Below, piece by piece: positions 19,331-28,987 of a stretch of 64,000 nucleotides of DNA. The position numbers and the translations under genes are program-made. The first letter of the stretch is position 1. Each line of letters starts with the position of its first letter. The notes beneath the pieces are model-generated. The model saw nothing but the letters and a program-made list of their open reading frames with translations. It ran no database searches and had not been told where the DNA came from. Source of the stretch: Rickettsia bellii RML369-C (lineage in GTDB: Bacteria > Pseudomonadota > Alphaproteobacteria > Rickettsiales > Rickettsiaceae); the NCBI RefSeq assembly GCF_000012385.1, contig NC_007940.1, forward strand, positions 992,001 through 1,056,000, written 5' to 3'.

Positions 19331-19411
19331 GGCTTTTCCTGCATGGATCAGTTCCCTCTGTCATACCGTGGCGGCATTGTTGCGTAGATCAAAAAATGCC
19401 CTAAGGTAGTC
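19331..19411. repeat. Dispersed palindromic repeat, left flank of IS110 copy 2
   Basis: Contains an intact, unoccupied GTCATACCGTGG (19360-19371), then GCGGCATTGTTGCGTAGATC, AAAAAATGCCCTAAGGTAGT, breaking at the IS junction. The stretch 19072-19330 upstream shows no gene. Confidence 0.75.
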
Positions 19412-19412
19412 A

Positions 19413-20369
19413 TCAACTATGTTTTAAATTAAAAAGAAGAGATTTTAATTTAGCATTAGCGATGACAATAATTTTACGCATTAAAGCGGTAAGAGCGACC
19501 ATTTTCTTTTTACCATTGTTAATGAGTCGCTCATAAAAGAGTCTTAAACCAGAAGTCTTGCTATTACGGGCTGACATAGCAGCAAGGAATAGTATAGGCT
19601 TGACTCCTGCTCTACCATGTCCTACCTTTCTATATCCTTGATATTTACCACTATCATTAGCTTTTGGAGCAAGCCCTGCAAGAGAAGCAATCTGCCGTCT
19701 TGTTAACTTCCCTAACTCCGGTAATAATATTAATAACTCAAAAGCAACTATATTACCAATGCCATTTATCTCTTTCAATATCTCATGCTTTGCTTTTAAC
19801 AGCTGATCTGATGATATAATCACTTCTACCTGATTAGTAATCTCTGTAATTTGATTACTTAAAACATCTATCATATTTATACAGCTATTTTTAACAAACT
19901 TATCTGTATTTGCTTGTTGTAATCTATTCTTTTCGGCAACTAACATTTGCTTTAAATCATTCCGTCTTTGTACTAACCGAAATAATTGTATATTTTGTTT
20001 TGATTCAGGCTTAAATACTTCAAGCTTATCTGCTCGCTCCTTACCATATAATCCTAATGCTTTAGCATCTAACTTATCTGTTTTTGCACTATTACCATAT
20101 GATCTGATAAAATTCTTTACCTTTCTTGCATCTGCTCTATGTACTACATAACCTCTTTCACATAAGCTATACAATAACTCTAGTTCATATCCGCCTGTTG
20201 TTTCAACTACAGTTAGAGAGTTTGCTAAAATATCCTTATTATCATTAATAAATTCAAATATACCGAAACTTGTATTCTCATATTCTTTTGTATCTTTTAT
20301 GCCCTCTATTCCTACTACAAAATTATATTTTCCTATATCAATTCCTATATGTTTGTGATATTTTATCAT
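19413..20369 (-). CDS. IS110-family transposase (318 aa, intact)
   Basis: A recombinase of the IS110/IS1111 class. The N-terminal RuvC-like DEDD domain has D11 (GIDIGK), E56 (VVETTGG) and D98/D101 (TDKLDAKA). A coiled-coil middle (about 125-190) is followed by the Transposase_20-type C-terminal domain (ELGKLTRRQIASLAGLAPKA), with Ser240 in NDSG as the likely covalent nucleophile. The stop codon TGA uses the A of the junction AT dinucleotide, so the coding region ends at the element boundary. In this family the protein works with a bridge RNA encoded in the same element; the candidate here lies directly upstream. Confidence 0.95.
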   Translation of the reverse strand: MIKYHKHIGIDIGKYNFVVGIEGIKDTKEYENTSFGIFEFINDNKDILANSLTVVETTGGYELELLYSLCERGYVVHRADARKVKNFIRSYGNSAKTDKLDAKALGLYGKERADKLEVFKPESKQNIQLFRLVQRRNDLKQMLVAEKNRLQQANTDKFVKNSCINMIDVLSNQITEITNQVEVIISSDQLLKAKHEILKEINGIGNIVAFELLILLPELGKLTRRQIASLAGLAPKANDSGKYQGYRKVGHGRAGVKPILFLAAMSARNSKTSGLRLFYERLINNGKKKMVALTALMRKIIVIANAKLKSLLFNLKHS

Positions 20370-20379
20370 ATGTACCTCG

Positions 20380-20557
20380 AGATTTTATATTGTTTAGGAT
20401 TGTAATCGGGCGTGCTTATCGCATCCCTTCCAACTATTCAAACTTCTCGAGAGTCGGGCTATAGTACCTTGATGACTCCGGTCGTATAAAACCTACTATA
20501 CCGTGACGGTCGCTTATGCCCGCTTAATACCCTATATCATTATATAGGGTATTAACA
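20380..20557 (-). ncRNA. Candidate bridge RNA of IS110 copy 2
   Basis: Same layout as copy 1. The 13-bp hairpin TTAATACCCTATA/TATAGGGTATTAA (20524-20555) comes first. The target loop follows, with CACGGTAT (complement of 20498-20505) identical to the target half CACGGT plus AT. It also has AGTCAT (complement of 20472-20477), which pairs with ATGACT of the other target half. The donor loop has ATAGTTGG (complement of 20430-20437), matching the transposase-end terminus ATAGTTG. It also has ATTACAAT (complement of 20399-20406), complementary to the other terminus ATTGTAA. Confidence 0.68.
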
Positions 20558-20620
20558 CTCTCTTATAAATGTTTATATTACATTTATAACTTATATTATA
20601 TCACTTTCTTTTCTTACAAT

Positions 20621-20800
20621 ACCGTGGCTTGCTAACTAGATCCAGAAAATAATAAATAATACTAATTTTATTAGTATTTTTAACTGGCTCTAGTTCATAA
20701 ATCACGGGATGACAGAGACGAAACTGATTCACGTGGGCAATACCATCACGGAATGACAAAGGAAAAATTGAAAATTGAGCCGTAGCGGTCAAAGACCGCC
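20621..20800. repeat. Dispersed palindromic repeats, right flank of IS110 copy 2
   Basis: Starts ACCGTGGCTTGCTAACTAGA at the junction, AT-rich middle, AACTGGCTCTAGTTCATAAA, TCACGGGATGACAGAGACG, then ACGGAATGACAAAGG. No gene seen. Confidence 0.75.
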
Positions 20801-20820
20801 TGGCAATAGATAGGATTAGA

Positions 20821-22713
20821 TTAGAAATTTACTCGTACTTTTAAACTACCTGAATGTGCTTCGTACTTTTTAGCAAAAGTAGCAGTATAATTAATGCCGT
20901 ATTCCATCATATTATGTTTTAATGAAAGACCGACACCTAAATTATAATCTACTTTATTACTCTTAAAGTTAATTGTTGGTAAAGTCTCATCTATACCTTG
21001 TAACTGAGCATTAACACTAGGAGTTTTATTTTTCAGAGAATAATTAACAAAGCTATATAATTCAGGTGTTATAGTTAACTTACCTTGATTTATATTCTTA
21101 AATGTTCTAACTCCTAATGTGCTGCTTAATTTATTATAATGTTTCTTCGCAACATTTAAATTCTGAAAGTTAGTTCCAGTTTCTTTATATCCAGAATCTT
21201 TAATTAAAGAACCTGTCATACCTAAGCTTGGTGTAATATAGATGTCATTACTTGTATGATAATTATATCCTAAAGACACGCTACCGCTATATAAATGTGA
21301 TTTATATTTGCTTGATGCTACTTCGTTACCATTACGTACATTTTTACCTCTTATAACACTTTCTGCATAAGATATAGTACCATCTACAAACCAATTATAA
21401 TTTGGTATATTATATGAACTATATAATGAGAACATATTAGTTCTGGCTTTGTCTACATTACCTGCATTTTGATTTTGCGGCTTTATGCTTGTGTAAGCGT
21501 TAGTATATGCTAAACCAAGAAGTAGATTATCGTTTATTAAGGTATCAACACCTATAGTATTACTATGTCCTTTTGTTTTATAACCACTAAAATATTCTGC
21601 TGTCTTATTACTTGCTTTATCTTTACTGTGACTAATTGATGCCCTAGCCCATACGCCATGTTGCCATGTATCACCAGCTACATCATCATCACCTGCTGCT
21701 ACTACTAAAGGTCCATTACTTAACCTGCTATGTATCGCACTCATTGCAGAATTATGAGTATCTGTTAATGCATGTCTTAACGCTGCACGTATAATTTCGC
21801 TATTTCGCTCTTTTGGACGATCAGTTAACTTAGAAAAAGCTTCTTTTACTTGCTGCTCCTCAATTAATTCATCAAGACTATTTCCAAATTTTTCTGCATC
21901 ACTACCTGGTAATGCTTTTCTTAATTGCTCGACAAATTTTTTATCTTTAGCCGAATTAAAAACTTCCTCTTTATCTTTATCTTTATCTTTATCTTCAAAA
22001 TACTCTCTATTTTCTTGAGTAACATACTTTATATTTTCTTGAGTGTCGTATTCTCTATCTTCTTGAATAACGTCTTCTCTATTTCCTTTAGTAACTTCTT
22101 CTCTATTTTCTTGAGTAACGATACCTGCGTGTTTGTTACGAAGCATTTGTGCATCTTTTATATTGGAAAGTAATGCTCTTGCTGATTCCAATGTCAATTC
22201 ATCATCATTCATCTCTGCTAAAACTACAAGATCTTCAGCAGTAAATGCACCACAAGAAGTACCATCACTTTGTTGATGTATTTGTAAGTCACGTAATTGG
22301 ATATCAGGTCTTAAAGTTCTTATTGCTTTAAGTAATGATGTAGAAGTATATGAACCACCATTAGGATCGTTGTAATATAATGTAGCCGCTCCTGATGCAT
22401 CTTTACGTATTACTGATGCAGTCCAATGACCACCAAGATTATTATATATTAAAGATACTTTACCATTATTTAAATTATTAGCGATTTCCATAGCAGCTGG
22501 TTCTACAAACTCATCTGGAGCATTTATTGGATATATCGGTACAATGTGTATATTCGGATTATTATTGCCCACACGATTCTCTATCACATTAAGAATATCG
22601 TCATCGAAATATTCATAATTAGGATCAACTACCTTTGTAGGTAAAGCAGAAAATGACATGCTACTAGTTAGTAACATTAAAGCAAGAGTACAGCGATTTA
22701 GTTTATTAAACAT
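20821..22713 (-). CDS. Autotransporter with a CE-clan (Ulp1-like) protease passenger
   Basis: 630 aa. Signal peptide at 1-22 (RCTLALMLLTSSMSFSA). Residues about 60-165 look like a CE-clan cysteine protease: His96 in LGGHWTASV, Asp116 in YYNDPNGG, Gln148 and Cys154 in QSDGTSCGAF. This is the His-Asp-Gln-Cys order of Ulp1/deubiquitinase-like enzymes. A charged linker with QENRE-type units and a DKDKDKDK tract (about 205-250) follows. The C-terminal 280 residues form an autotransporter beta-barrel starting near WQHGVWARAS and ending in VRVNF, with a terminal Phe as expected for outer-membrane proteins. The passenger could act on host ubiquitin-like conjugates; that is inferred. A strong promoter lies at 22754-22782. 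Confidence 0.82.
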   Translation of the reverse strand: MFNKLNRCTLALMLLTSSMSFSALPTKVVDPNYEYFDDDILNVIENRVGNNNPNIHIVPIYPINAPDEFVEPAAMEIANNLNNGKVSLIYNNLGGHWTASVIRKDASGAATLYYNDPNGGSYTSTSLLKAIRTLRPDIQLRDLQIHQQSDGTSCGAFTAEDLVVLAEMNDDELTLESARALLSNIKDAQMLRNKHAGIVTQENREEVTKGNREDVIQEDREYDTQENIKYVTQENREYFEDKDKDKDKEEVFNSAKDKKFVEQLRKALPGSDAEKFGNSLDELIEEQQVKEAFSKLTDRPKERNSEIIRAALRHALTDTHNSAMSAIHSRLSNGPLVVAAGDDDVAGDTWQHGVWARASISHSKDKASNKTAEYFSGYKTKGHSNTIGVDTLINDNLLLGLAYTNAYTSIKPQNQNAGNVDKARTNMFSLYSSYNIPNYNWFVDGTISYAESVIRGKNVRNGNEVASSKYKSHLYSGSVSLGYNYHTSNDIYITPSLGMTGSLIKDSGYKETGTNFQNLNVAKKHYNKLSSTLGVRTFKNINQGKLTITPELYSFVNYSLKNKTPSVNAQLQGIDETLPTINFKSNKVDYNLGVGLSLKHNMMEYGINYTATFAKKYEAHSGSLKVRVNF

Positions 22714-22753
22714 ATTAATCTCTCTAACAATTGATTATTTTTAATTAATGCGT

Positions 22754-22782
22754 ACTATACACATATTTTATTTTTTTGTCAA
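22754..22782 (-). promoter_or_regulatory. Consensus sigma-70 promoter of the autotransporter
   Basis: On the minus strand TTGACA (22782-22777) is followed after 17 bp by TATAGT (22759-22754). The ATG lies about 40 nt downstream of the -10. This is one of the best promoter matches in the window. Confidence 0.7.
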
Positions 22783-22945
22783 TCAAATTATTAATATGTT
22801 AGTAATTTAAACTCTATTATTATTCTAAAGAAAAAAGGGAGTTTTTAAATTTTGTATTTGTGAACCTAGTTTGAGGGACGAAAACCTTGATTACTCTTTG
22901 GCTTTTTTATTTGATAAACTGCAAGAAATAGCAGATTATAGGTAC

Positions 22946-23020
22946 TGGCTCCCCGGGCCGGACTCGAACCAGCGACCGAACGGTTAACAGCCGTTTGCTC
23001 TACCACTGAGCTACCGAGGA
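22946..23020 (-). tRNA. tRNA-Asn(GTT)
   Basis: Minus strand. Acceptor TCCTCGG pairs with CCGGGGA, including one G-T pair. The anticodon stem AACGG/CCGTT encloses loop CTGTTAA with anticodon GTT. The T-arm is GCTGGTTCGAGTCCGGC, with discriminator G and CCA encoded. Confidence 0.95.
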
Positions 23021-23079
23021 ACATTAGAAGCATCTGGAAAATTCAGATAATTCCTTATAACAAATCTTTTTGTTAACGT

Positions 23080-24573
23080 CTAGCCTTTTCTTTCAATAAA
23101 ATAAAAATTTGAATCTTGCTTAGTTGTCTCTACTGCTTTTAGCTTTGTTGGTTTTAAAATTTCTTCTTTTAAATGCTTAATTGCTTTTAGATCTTCTTCA
23201 TTTAAATCTAATAAATTTGGTTTTTCTTTAGCTTTAGCTTTTTCTTTAGTTGGTGCTTTAACTTTTTTTGTCTCAACTTCTTTTGAAAAATCTATTAAAT
23301 CTTTTTCGTTATTAACTTCTTCATTTAAGCTTTTTATTGTTTTTATTAAGTGTTTTTTTGCACTAGGTCTAATCCCTAGAGTTTCTAGAATTTTGTTTAA
23401 AGTAGAACTAACTTTGTCTCGTAATTTAAGTTTTTTCCCTCCTATTTTTCTTTCTTCACCTTTAAGAATTTTTTCAAAGTAATTAGGATGTTCTTTCATT
23501 AATGATTTTAATTCTTGCTCTTTTATTTCAAAATAAGGATAAGTATATTTTTTTGAAATTACATTGGTTAATTTTATTTCAAGACCATACTCTTTTAAAG
23601 ATTCTTGTCTTTTTAGCATCACATCTAATAAGCTATCTTTAACCTGCTGCGGGGTTATTTTTTCAGATTTTTTAAATAGTCCTGGCATAGCTTGGTTAGC
23701 AAAATTTGCTATTGCTTCGTCACTATAATATTTAGTTAGCTCATCAAAACTTTCATTAATAGTTTTGGTTAAATTAATTTTGGAAGCCGCAATTAAACTA
23801 TCACCAAGTTCAGGACTTCTTCTTAATTTAGACGGAAATTCTCTAAAGTGATTAGTAGGACCAAAGCCAGGTAAATGCCTCATTCTTGAATGAGAATAAA
23901 TTTGATTTGTTAATTTATCAAAACTACCAGCAAAATCAATTCTTACTAATTTAGGTAAAATTTTTGGATTTTTCTCATCTCTAATAACCCCTATATTTCC
24001 AACATGTATATCAAAATCACCAATCAACAAACTTGTCGGCATGATATTTTCAAAATTTTGATATTTAACTTCTTTAAAAGCATTTTCTAAAGTTCTAAAT
24101 AATTTATTTCGGGCTCCCATAAAAAGTGGTCTGCCCCCATCTTTTCTAAACCAAGAACTTGGTTTAGTTTCAGCAGACATATGTTTATCCATATCCACAT
24201 ACATATCACTACTGTAATTCTTAAAGAATTCAGATTTAACATATATTTGTGAATCACTATTTTTAGATTTGCTAAAACCATCTGGAGCAATTAAACTAAC
24301 TTCAGCACCATTACCAGGGCTTATTGCTGCAAAAAATTTAGACCCTAAAAATTCAGCTATATTTTTTGATGATGAAGCTTCTTGTTTTATCATTGCAGTA
24401 ATGTTACCATCCGCATTTTGATATACTCCACCGTACTCCCCTGCTTCATTAGCACCACCACTTTTAGGCTTTAAAAATTTCCAATCTTTAAAAGCTGATT
24501 TCTTATCTAAACTTAATTCCGGCTCTAAAGACTCAACTCTATTTTTTAGTAATGGTTTATTGCTTGTAGCCAT
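23080..24573 (-). CDS. Phosphoinositide-kinase-like protein (possible Risk1-type effector)
   Basis: A 497-aa protein with a kinase-like core. It has a Lys in ITAMIKQEA (K63), an acidic helix residue in [11 protein letters not shown], a catalytic-loop-like GDFDIHVGN (185-193) and a metal-loop-like RIDFAGSF (211-218). The GD.D.H..N plus D.A/G arrangement is the pattern of PI3/PI4-kinase-type bacterial effectors, of which Risk1 of R. typhi is the known rickettsial case. Orthology to Risk1 is inferred, not shown. The C-terminal 150 residues are Lys/Glu-rich and helical. There is no signal peptide. It is a single gene between tRNA-Asn and hemB. Confidence 0.6.
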   Translation of the reverse strand: MATSNKPLLKNRVESLEPELSLDKKSAFKDWKFLKPKSGGANEAGEYGGVYQNADGNITAMIKQEASSSKNIAEFLGSKFFAAISPGNGAEVSLIAPDGFSKSKNSDSQIYVKSEFFKNYSSDMYVDMDKHMSAETKPSSWFRKDGGRPLFMGARNKLFRTLENAFKEVKYQNFENIMPTSLLIGDFDIHVGNIGVIRDEKNPKILPKLVRIDFAGSFDKLTNQIYSHSRMRHLPGFGPTNHFREFPSKLRRSPELGDSLIAASKINLTKTINESFDELTKYYSDEAIANFANQAMPGLFKKSEKITPQQVKDSLLDVMLKRQESLKEYGLEIKLTNVISKKYTYPYFEIKEQELKSLMKEHPNYFEKILKGEERKIGGKKLKLRDKVSSTLNKILETLGIRPSAKKHLIKTIKSLNEEVNNEKDLIDFSKEVETKKVKAPTKEKAKAKEKPNLLDLNEEDLKAIKHLKEEILKPTKLKAVETTKQDSNFYFIERKG

Positions 24574-24614
24574 TTTTACCTCTCTAAAATAATTTATTTC
24601 TTAAATATACCGCA

Positions 24615-24728
24615 GATACTTCAAAAGTTGGTAAGTCAAATAAGCGGTGAGTCTGCACAAGCGTAGATAAACTACGTGACCAAAGACAAACCCTACAATT
24701 TGGCTTGCCAAATAAATCTTGAAGTATC
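24615..24728. repeat. Long palindromic element E1 at the hemB 3' end
   Basis: The outer arms GATACTTCAA and TTGAAGTATC are exact complements. The inner core is AGCGTAGATAAACTACGTGA. The right edge overlaps the hemB stop codon. Related cores occur in 35615-35722, 47643-47754 and 48852-48952. Confidence 0.7.
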
Positions 24729-25719
24729 AAAGGTATAGTTCAGCTGCTTCAAGAGCTGCATAAGTAAATATACCGCTTGCCCCTGCTCTTTTAAAACTAA
24801 TTAATGATTCTAATAAACCTTTTTCGAAATCTATAGCTCCGGCATTTGCTGCAAATTTTAACATGGCATATTCCGCAGTAATTTGATAAGCAAAAATTTT
24901 AGTATTAAAGTTATTAGCTGCTTCACGAATAACATCTAAAAACATCATACCGGGCTTAACCATGACCATATCAGCTCCCTCTGCTATATCATGTTCAATC
25001 TCAAGCATTGCTTCTTTAATATTTCGTATGTCCAATTGATAACTTGCCTTATCTAAATAAGTTTTCTTAGTACTACCGACTGCATCACGATATAAACCGT
25101 AAAAACTTGAAGCATATTTAGCAGCATAGGCAAGAATCCCAACATTGATAAAATGCTCTTTGTCAAGATATTCTCTTATAGCCATAATCCTACCATCCAT
25201 CATATCAGAAGGAGCAACAATATCAACACCAGCTTTTGCAAGAGTTAAAGCTTGGTTACATAAGGCTTTTACCGATTTATCATTATCCACTTCGCCGTTA
25301 TGTATTATGCCATCATGCCCGTGCGTAGTATAAGGATCAAGTGCAACATCACATATTATTCCAATATTGATCCCAGCATTTTTAATGCTTCTTATAGTAC
25401 GGCACATTAAATTATCTAGATTATAAGCTTCGTCACCATTCTCGTTTTTTAAACTTTGATCAATACAGGGAAATAGTGCTATAGCTTTAATACCGAGATC
25501 CGCTGCTTTTCTTGCCGTTTCTATCACCTGATCTATAGATAGGCGATATATATCTGGCAAAGTTTTAATTTCTTGTCGCTGATTATGCCCTTCCACAACA
25601 AATAAAGGTAATACCAAATCTTCTACTCTAAGAGTAGTTTCAGCAACTAAATCACGAAGCCAAGCAGCTTTTCTATTTCTTCTAAGTCTAATAAGTGGGT
25701 ACATAATATATCTCATCAT
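24727..25719 (-). CDS. hemB: Delta-aminolevulinic acid dehydratase (porphobilinogen synthase)
   Basis: Condenses two 5-aminolevulinate molecules in haem synthesis, in the cytosol. Both Schiff-base lysines are visible, in ILAYAAKYASSFYGLYRDA (about 200) and MVMVKPGMMFLDVI (about 255). The metal/substrate region includes DVALDPYTTHGHDG and APSDMMDGRI. At 330 aa the length is normal. Three possible ATGs lie near the start (MMRYIMYPLIRLRR), and the family start favours MYPLIRLRRNRK at 25704. The stop lies inside palindromic element E1, which could form the transcript end. Confidence 0.96.
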   Translation of the reverse strand: MMRYIMYPLIRLRRNRKAAWLRDLVAETTLRVEDLVLPLFVVEGHNQRQEIKTLPDIYRLSIDQVIETARKAADLGIKAIALFPCIDQSLKNENGDEAYNLDNLMCRTIRSIKNAGINIGIICDVALDPYTTHGHDGIIHNGEVDNDKSVKALCNQALTLAKAGVDIVAPSDMMDGRIMAIREYLDKEHFINVGILAYAAKYASSFYGLYRDAVGSTKKTYLDKASYQLDIRNIKEAMLEIEHDIAEGADMVMVKPGMMFLDVIREAANNFNTKIFAYQITAEYAMLKFAANAGAIDFEKGLLESLISFKRAGASGIFTYAALEAAELYL

Positions 25720-25942
25720 TAATAATAATTATTATATATATTAATTTATTATATTACAAAAAAAACTTATTTTTTCTTAAAAAGTGTATAACTTTTTAAA
25801 TTATTGTTATTTTAAAATTTTTCTAATTAAGGTCCCCCATATTGTAAAAAGTTAAAGACTAATAGTTTTATTTCTTTTTTAATTTCTAAACTTAAAGCAA
25901 AATTACCACACAACAAAAAAATATATTTTATTGAGGTTTATT

Positions 25943-28900
25943 ATGCACAAAGATACAAAACTACTAGATGAAATTAAGAATATTAAATCCAAATTAAAAT
26001 CTGGAAAGCCTGCCGTTGCTCCAAAACCCACCCCAAAACAGATAAAAGCTTGGGAAGAAACTCATAAATCACATCTAAATTTAGATACTAAAAATTCTTC
26101 TATATCAGTTCCACCTCCTATGCCTGATCATGTATTATTACAAACGTCTAAAACCCTTTCTGTTTCTACACTACCAAATATAAAATTTAATACTATTAAC
26201 CAAGCAAAGTTTTTAAAAGCTATAGAGGATTATGATCTTGATAAAATTAAAGAATTAATTAGTTCGAATACTATAAAAATAGATAGTTTCGGCAAACGTG
26301 GAAAGCTTGGTAAAACTCCTTTACAATATGCTATTATAAATGATAAACCAGAATTAGCAAAATTGCTAATTGATGCTGGAGCAAATATAAATGTTAAAAC
26401 TCAAAATGGGAGAAACTTATTTGAATTAGCTATGTATAATTCAGCAAGCGATCAAACATTTGAGTTGCTGCTAAAAACAAATATAAATATTAATTCTATG
26501 GATTTACGTGCTTTATCACGTTTACATAATAAATTATTTTCAATCTTATTGAAACCCGCAAATGATATTAATACTACTATAGGAAAATTTAATAGAACAT
26601 TATTACATCAGGCTGCTGAACGAAATAACATTAAAAAAGCACAAATATCAATTAACCATAATATTAATGTTGAAGCTCAAGATATAACTGGTGAAACTGC
26701 ATTGCATATGCTAAAAACATCAAAAATGGCAAAAATTTTATTAAAAGCCGGTTCAAATACAGAAGCTCAAAATAAACTAGGACGTACTCCTTTACATAAT
26801 GCAATTCTTCAAGCTAATAAACGTCAAGTCAATATTAAAAATATCCATAATATAGTACTAAAATTGATAAAAAGTGGAGCTAATCCTAATGCTGTCGATT
26901 ACTATGGTTTTACTCCTCTTGAATATGCTATTCGTATTAACGATTCTAAAATATTTAAATTGCTAATAAAAAATAATGCTAAATTTAAAAAAAATAGATA
27001 TGAGCTATTCTGTCAAGCTTTAGAAAGCGGTAACCTTACTGCAACAAAATATTTATTTAAAAAAGAATTTTTAAATAATATAAATGATAAAAATGGACAA
27101 AATTATTTATATTATATTGCTACTGGAGGGAATAAAGAAGTACTAGAATATTTAGTAAAGAAAAATCATGATAATGGTAAAAAGATATTAACTCAATTTG
27201 TTGATAAACAACGCAATACCCCAATACATATAGCAGCTCAAAATGGTCAATTTGAAATAATAAAAAATTTTCAAAAACTTGGTTTTGATATCAATGCTAG
27301 AAATGCAGATGGTGAAACAGTTTTACATATTTTAGCAAGAGCACAAAATGGGGAAATGATCAAAGAACTAATAAAGTTAGGAGCTGATATAAATATTAAG
27401 AATAAGATTGGTAAGACTGCATTAGATAAGGTAGAAGAAGATTTTAAGGGCATTAGCAAAAAAATAAGCAATAAACAGCTACAAGAATTGTTTGAAGAGT
27501 CAAATATAATAGCAAGAACCGGACGTATTGAAGACGAAACTAAATACTTATATCAATATCGTCAAGACGGATATTATAAAAATATTGAACGTGAAGGTAA
27601 TAGAGGAAGAAGTGCCACCCTTCTTGTACCCGAGGTAAATATATCTCTATTTTTTACAGGTATAGGTTTGTTATATAATGCAAATGATTCTACCATTAGG
27701 CATTTTATGCCGCATGATTTTTGGACCGATAATGCACGTAGAACAGAAGATTTTTTTAATATGAGGCTTGATAATAAAAAATTTGTTCAAACCCACTCAA
27801 AAGAAAAATTTCTAAAAACATATAAAAATTTTTTAAAAGATAATCCTCAAAAAGATTATAACGAAATAATAGCTAATTTATATCCTAAAGGACTTATTGG
27901 TATAGCTCTACAAAATGATGATCTTGAGCATAAATTATATGCTTTGGAAGCAAAATATTATGTTTCTGAAAAATATAATATGGATTTACCTATGACTATA
28001 GTAAAAAATAAGAAATTAATACCTTAGAATCCTACTATATCAGAAATTAAAGAATTATTAGCAAAAACAAATATTGAGAACTATCCTAAATATGGTTTTA
28101 CTTATAAAGGCGAAGAATTAATTTCCTTAAATAAAAATGAAGTAACGTATAATGAAGTAAAAAAATTTTTTGATGATATAGATAGTAATAATACAGAAAA
28201 TAATTTACACAAATTATTTAACTTAGTTAATAATCGCTTACAAAATGATACTTTAAGTACTATTGATGACTTAAAAGATTTTATAACTCATAAAGAAGAT
28301 ATAAAAAATTTATTTGTTGAACTTGAAGAAAAAGATAAGGCAATTATTAATGAAAATTCTAAAAAGTTAAATAAACAAGAATTAGAAGATAAAGTACTAA
28401 CAGCTTTATCAACTATGCAAAGCCTACGTTCTGAAAAAGACAGTTTTCCTCAACTTGAAAATTACAAGTCCATAGAAGATATTTTATCGAAAGAATTAGC
28501 CGAAGAAAAAAGAATCCCTAGTATAATAAATAACCTTAAAGAATTATTACAAGCTGATATAATAGAAATGCTAAAACAAAATCAAAATTATAAAGAGTTT
28601 AAAGAAAAAGTAAATAATATTATAAATACAGACAGTAAAAAAGAACTTCCATTATTAAAACAAAAATTAAGAGATTTAGAAGAGTGGTGTGATAAAAATA
28701 TAAATACTGATAAAACTCATATATTGAGAAATTTTGGCAAGGTAGTAAAACATGCAATACTAGCTATCTTAAATGCAGGTAATAAAACAACCTTTGAGCG
28801 AGAAAAAAAGAAAATAAATTTCTATTTACATGCCATAAAAAATTCTAGACAAAATATTTCAATAACTGTAGAGAAAATAAGAAATGTTATAAAGCATACT

Positions 28901-28969
28901 CCTTCTGATTCCATTAGGTTTATACCGAATAAAAACCATATATCTAGGGAACAAAATAAGAGTAAATAA
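25943..28969 (+). pseudogene. Long ankyrin-repeat protein gene cut by one in-frame TAG
   Basis: ATG 25943 follows TTGAGG. The frame encodes a Pro-rich N-terminus (PAVAPKPTPKQ, ISVPPPMPD) and about ten ankyrin repeats (LGKTPLQYAIINDKPELAKL, TGETALHML, LGRTPLHNAI, NTPIHIAAQNGQFEIIKNF). It ends at TAG 28025-28027 (694 aa). The same frame stays open for another 942 bp to TAA 28967. That downstream part (NPTISEIKELLAKTN onward) ends in a helical domain shared with the gene at 30102. One substitution to TAG therefore split a protein of about 1008 residues. An effector role is inferred. The downstream 184-aa piece starting at ATG 28415 may or may not be made. Confidence 0.82.
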
Positions 28970-28987
28970 AAATTATAAATTAATGAA

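Larger units (their letters stand above)
19412..20620 (-). mobile_element. IS110-family insertion sequence, copy 2 (intact)
   Basis: About 1.2 kb. Ends are CAACTATG and CTTACA with an AT dinucleotide at each junction (19412-19413, 20619-20620). The left flank ends GGTAGTC and the right flank starts ACCGTGGC. The empty repeat elsewhere reads GGTGTCATACCGTGGC, so the element sits inside it. Orientation relative to the repeat is the same as in copies 1 and 3. Confidence 0.95.

Noticed and set aside
20498..20511. ACCGTGACGGT as a simple hairpin rather than a guide
   Set aside because: It is self-complementary, but with a loop of only 1-3 nt. The stretch ATACCGTG continues into the junction AT and matches the target, so the guide reading explains more. 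Kept as a caveat to the bridge-RNA finding.
21963..21992. CTTTATCTTTATCTTTATC microsatellite within the autotransporter, considered as a phase-variation tract
   Set aside because: The unit is 6 bp (Asp-Lys codons), so changes in copy number would keep the frame and only alter linker length.
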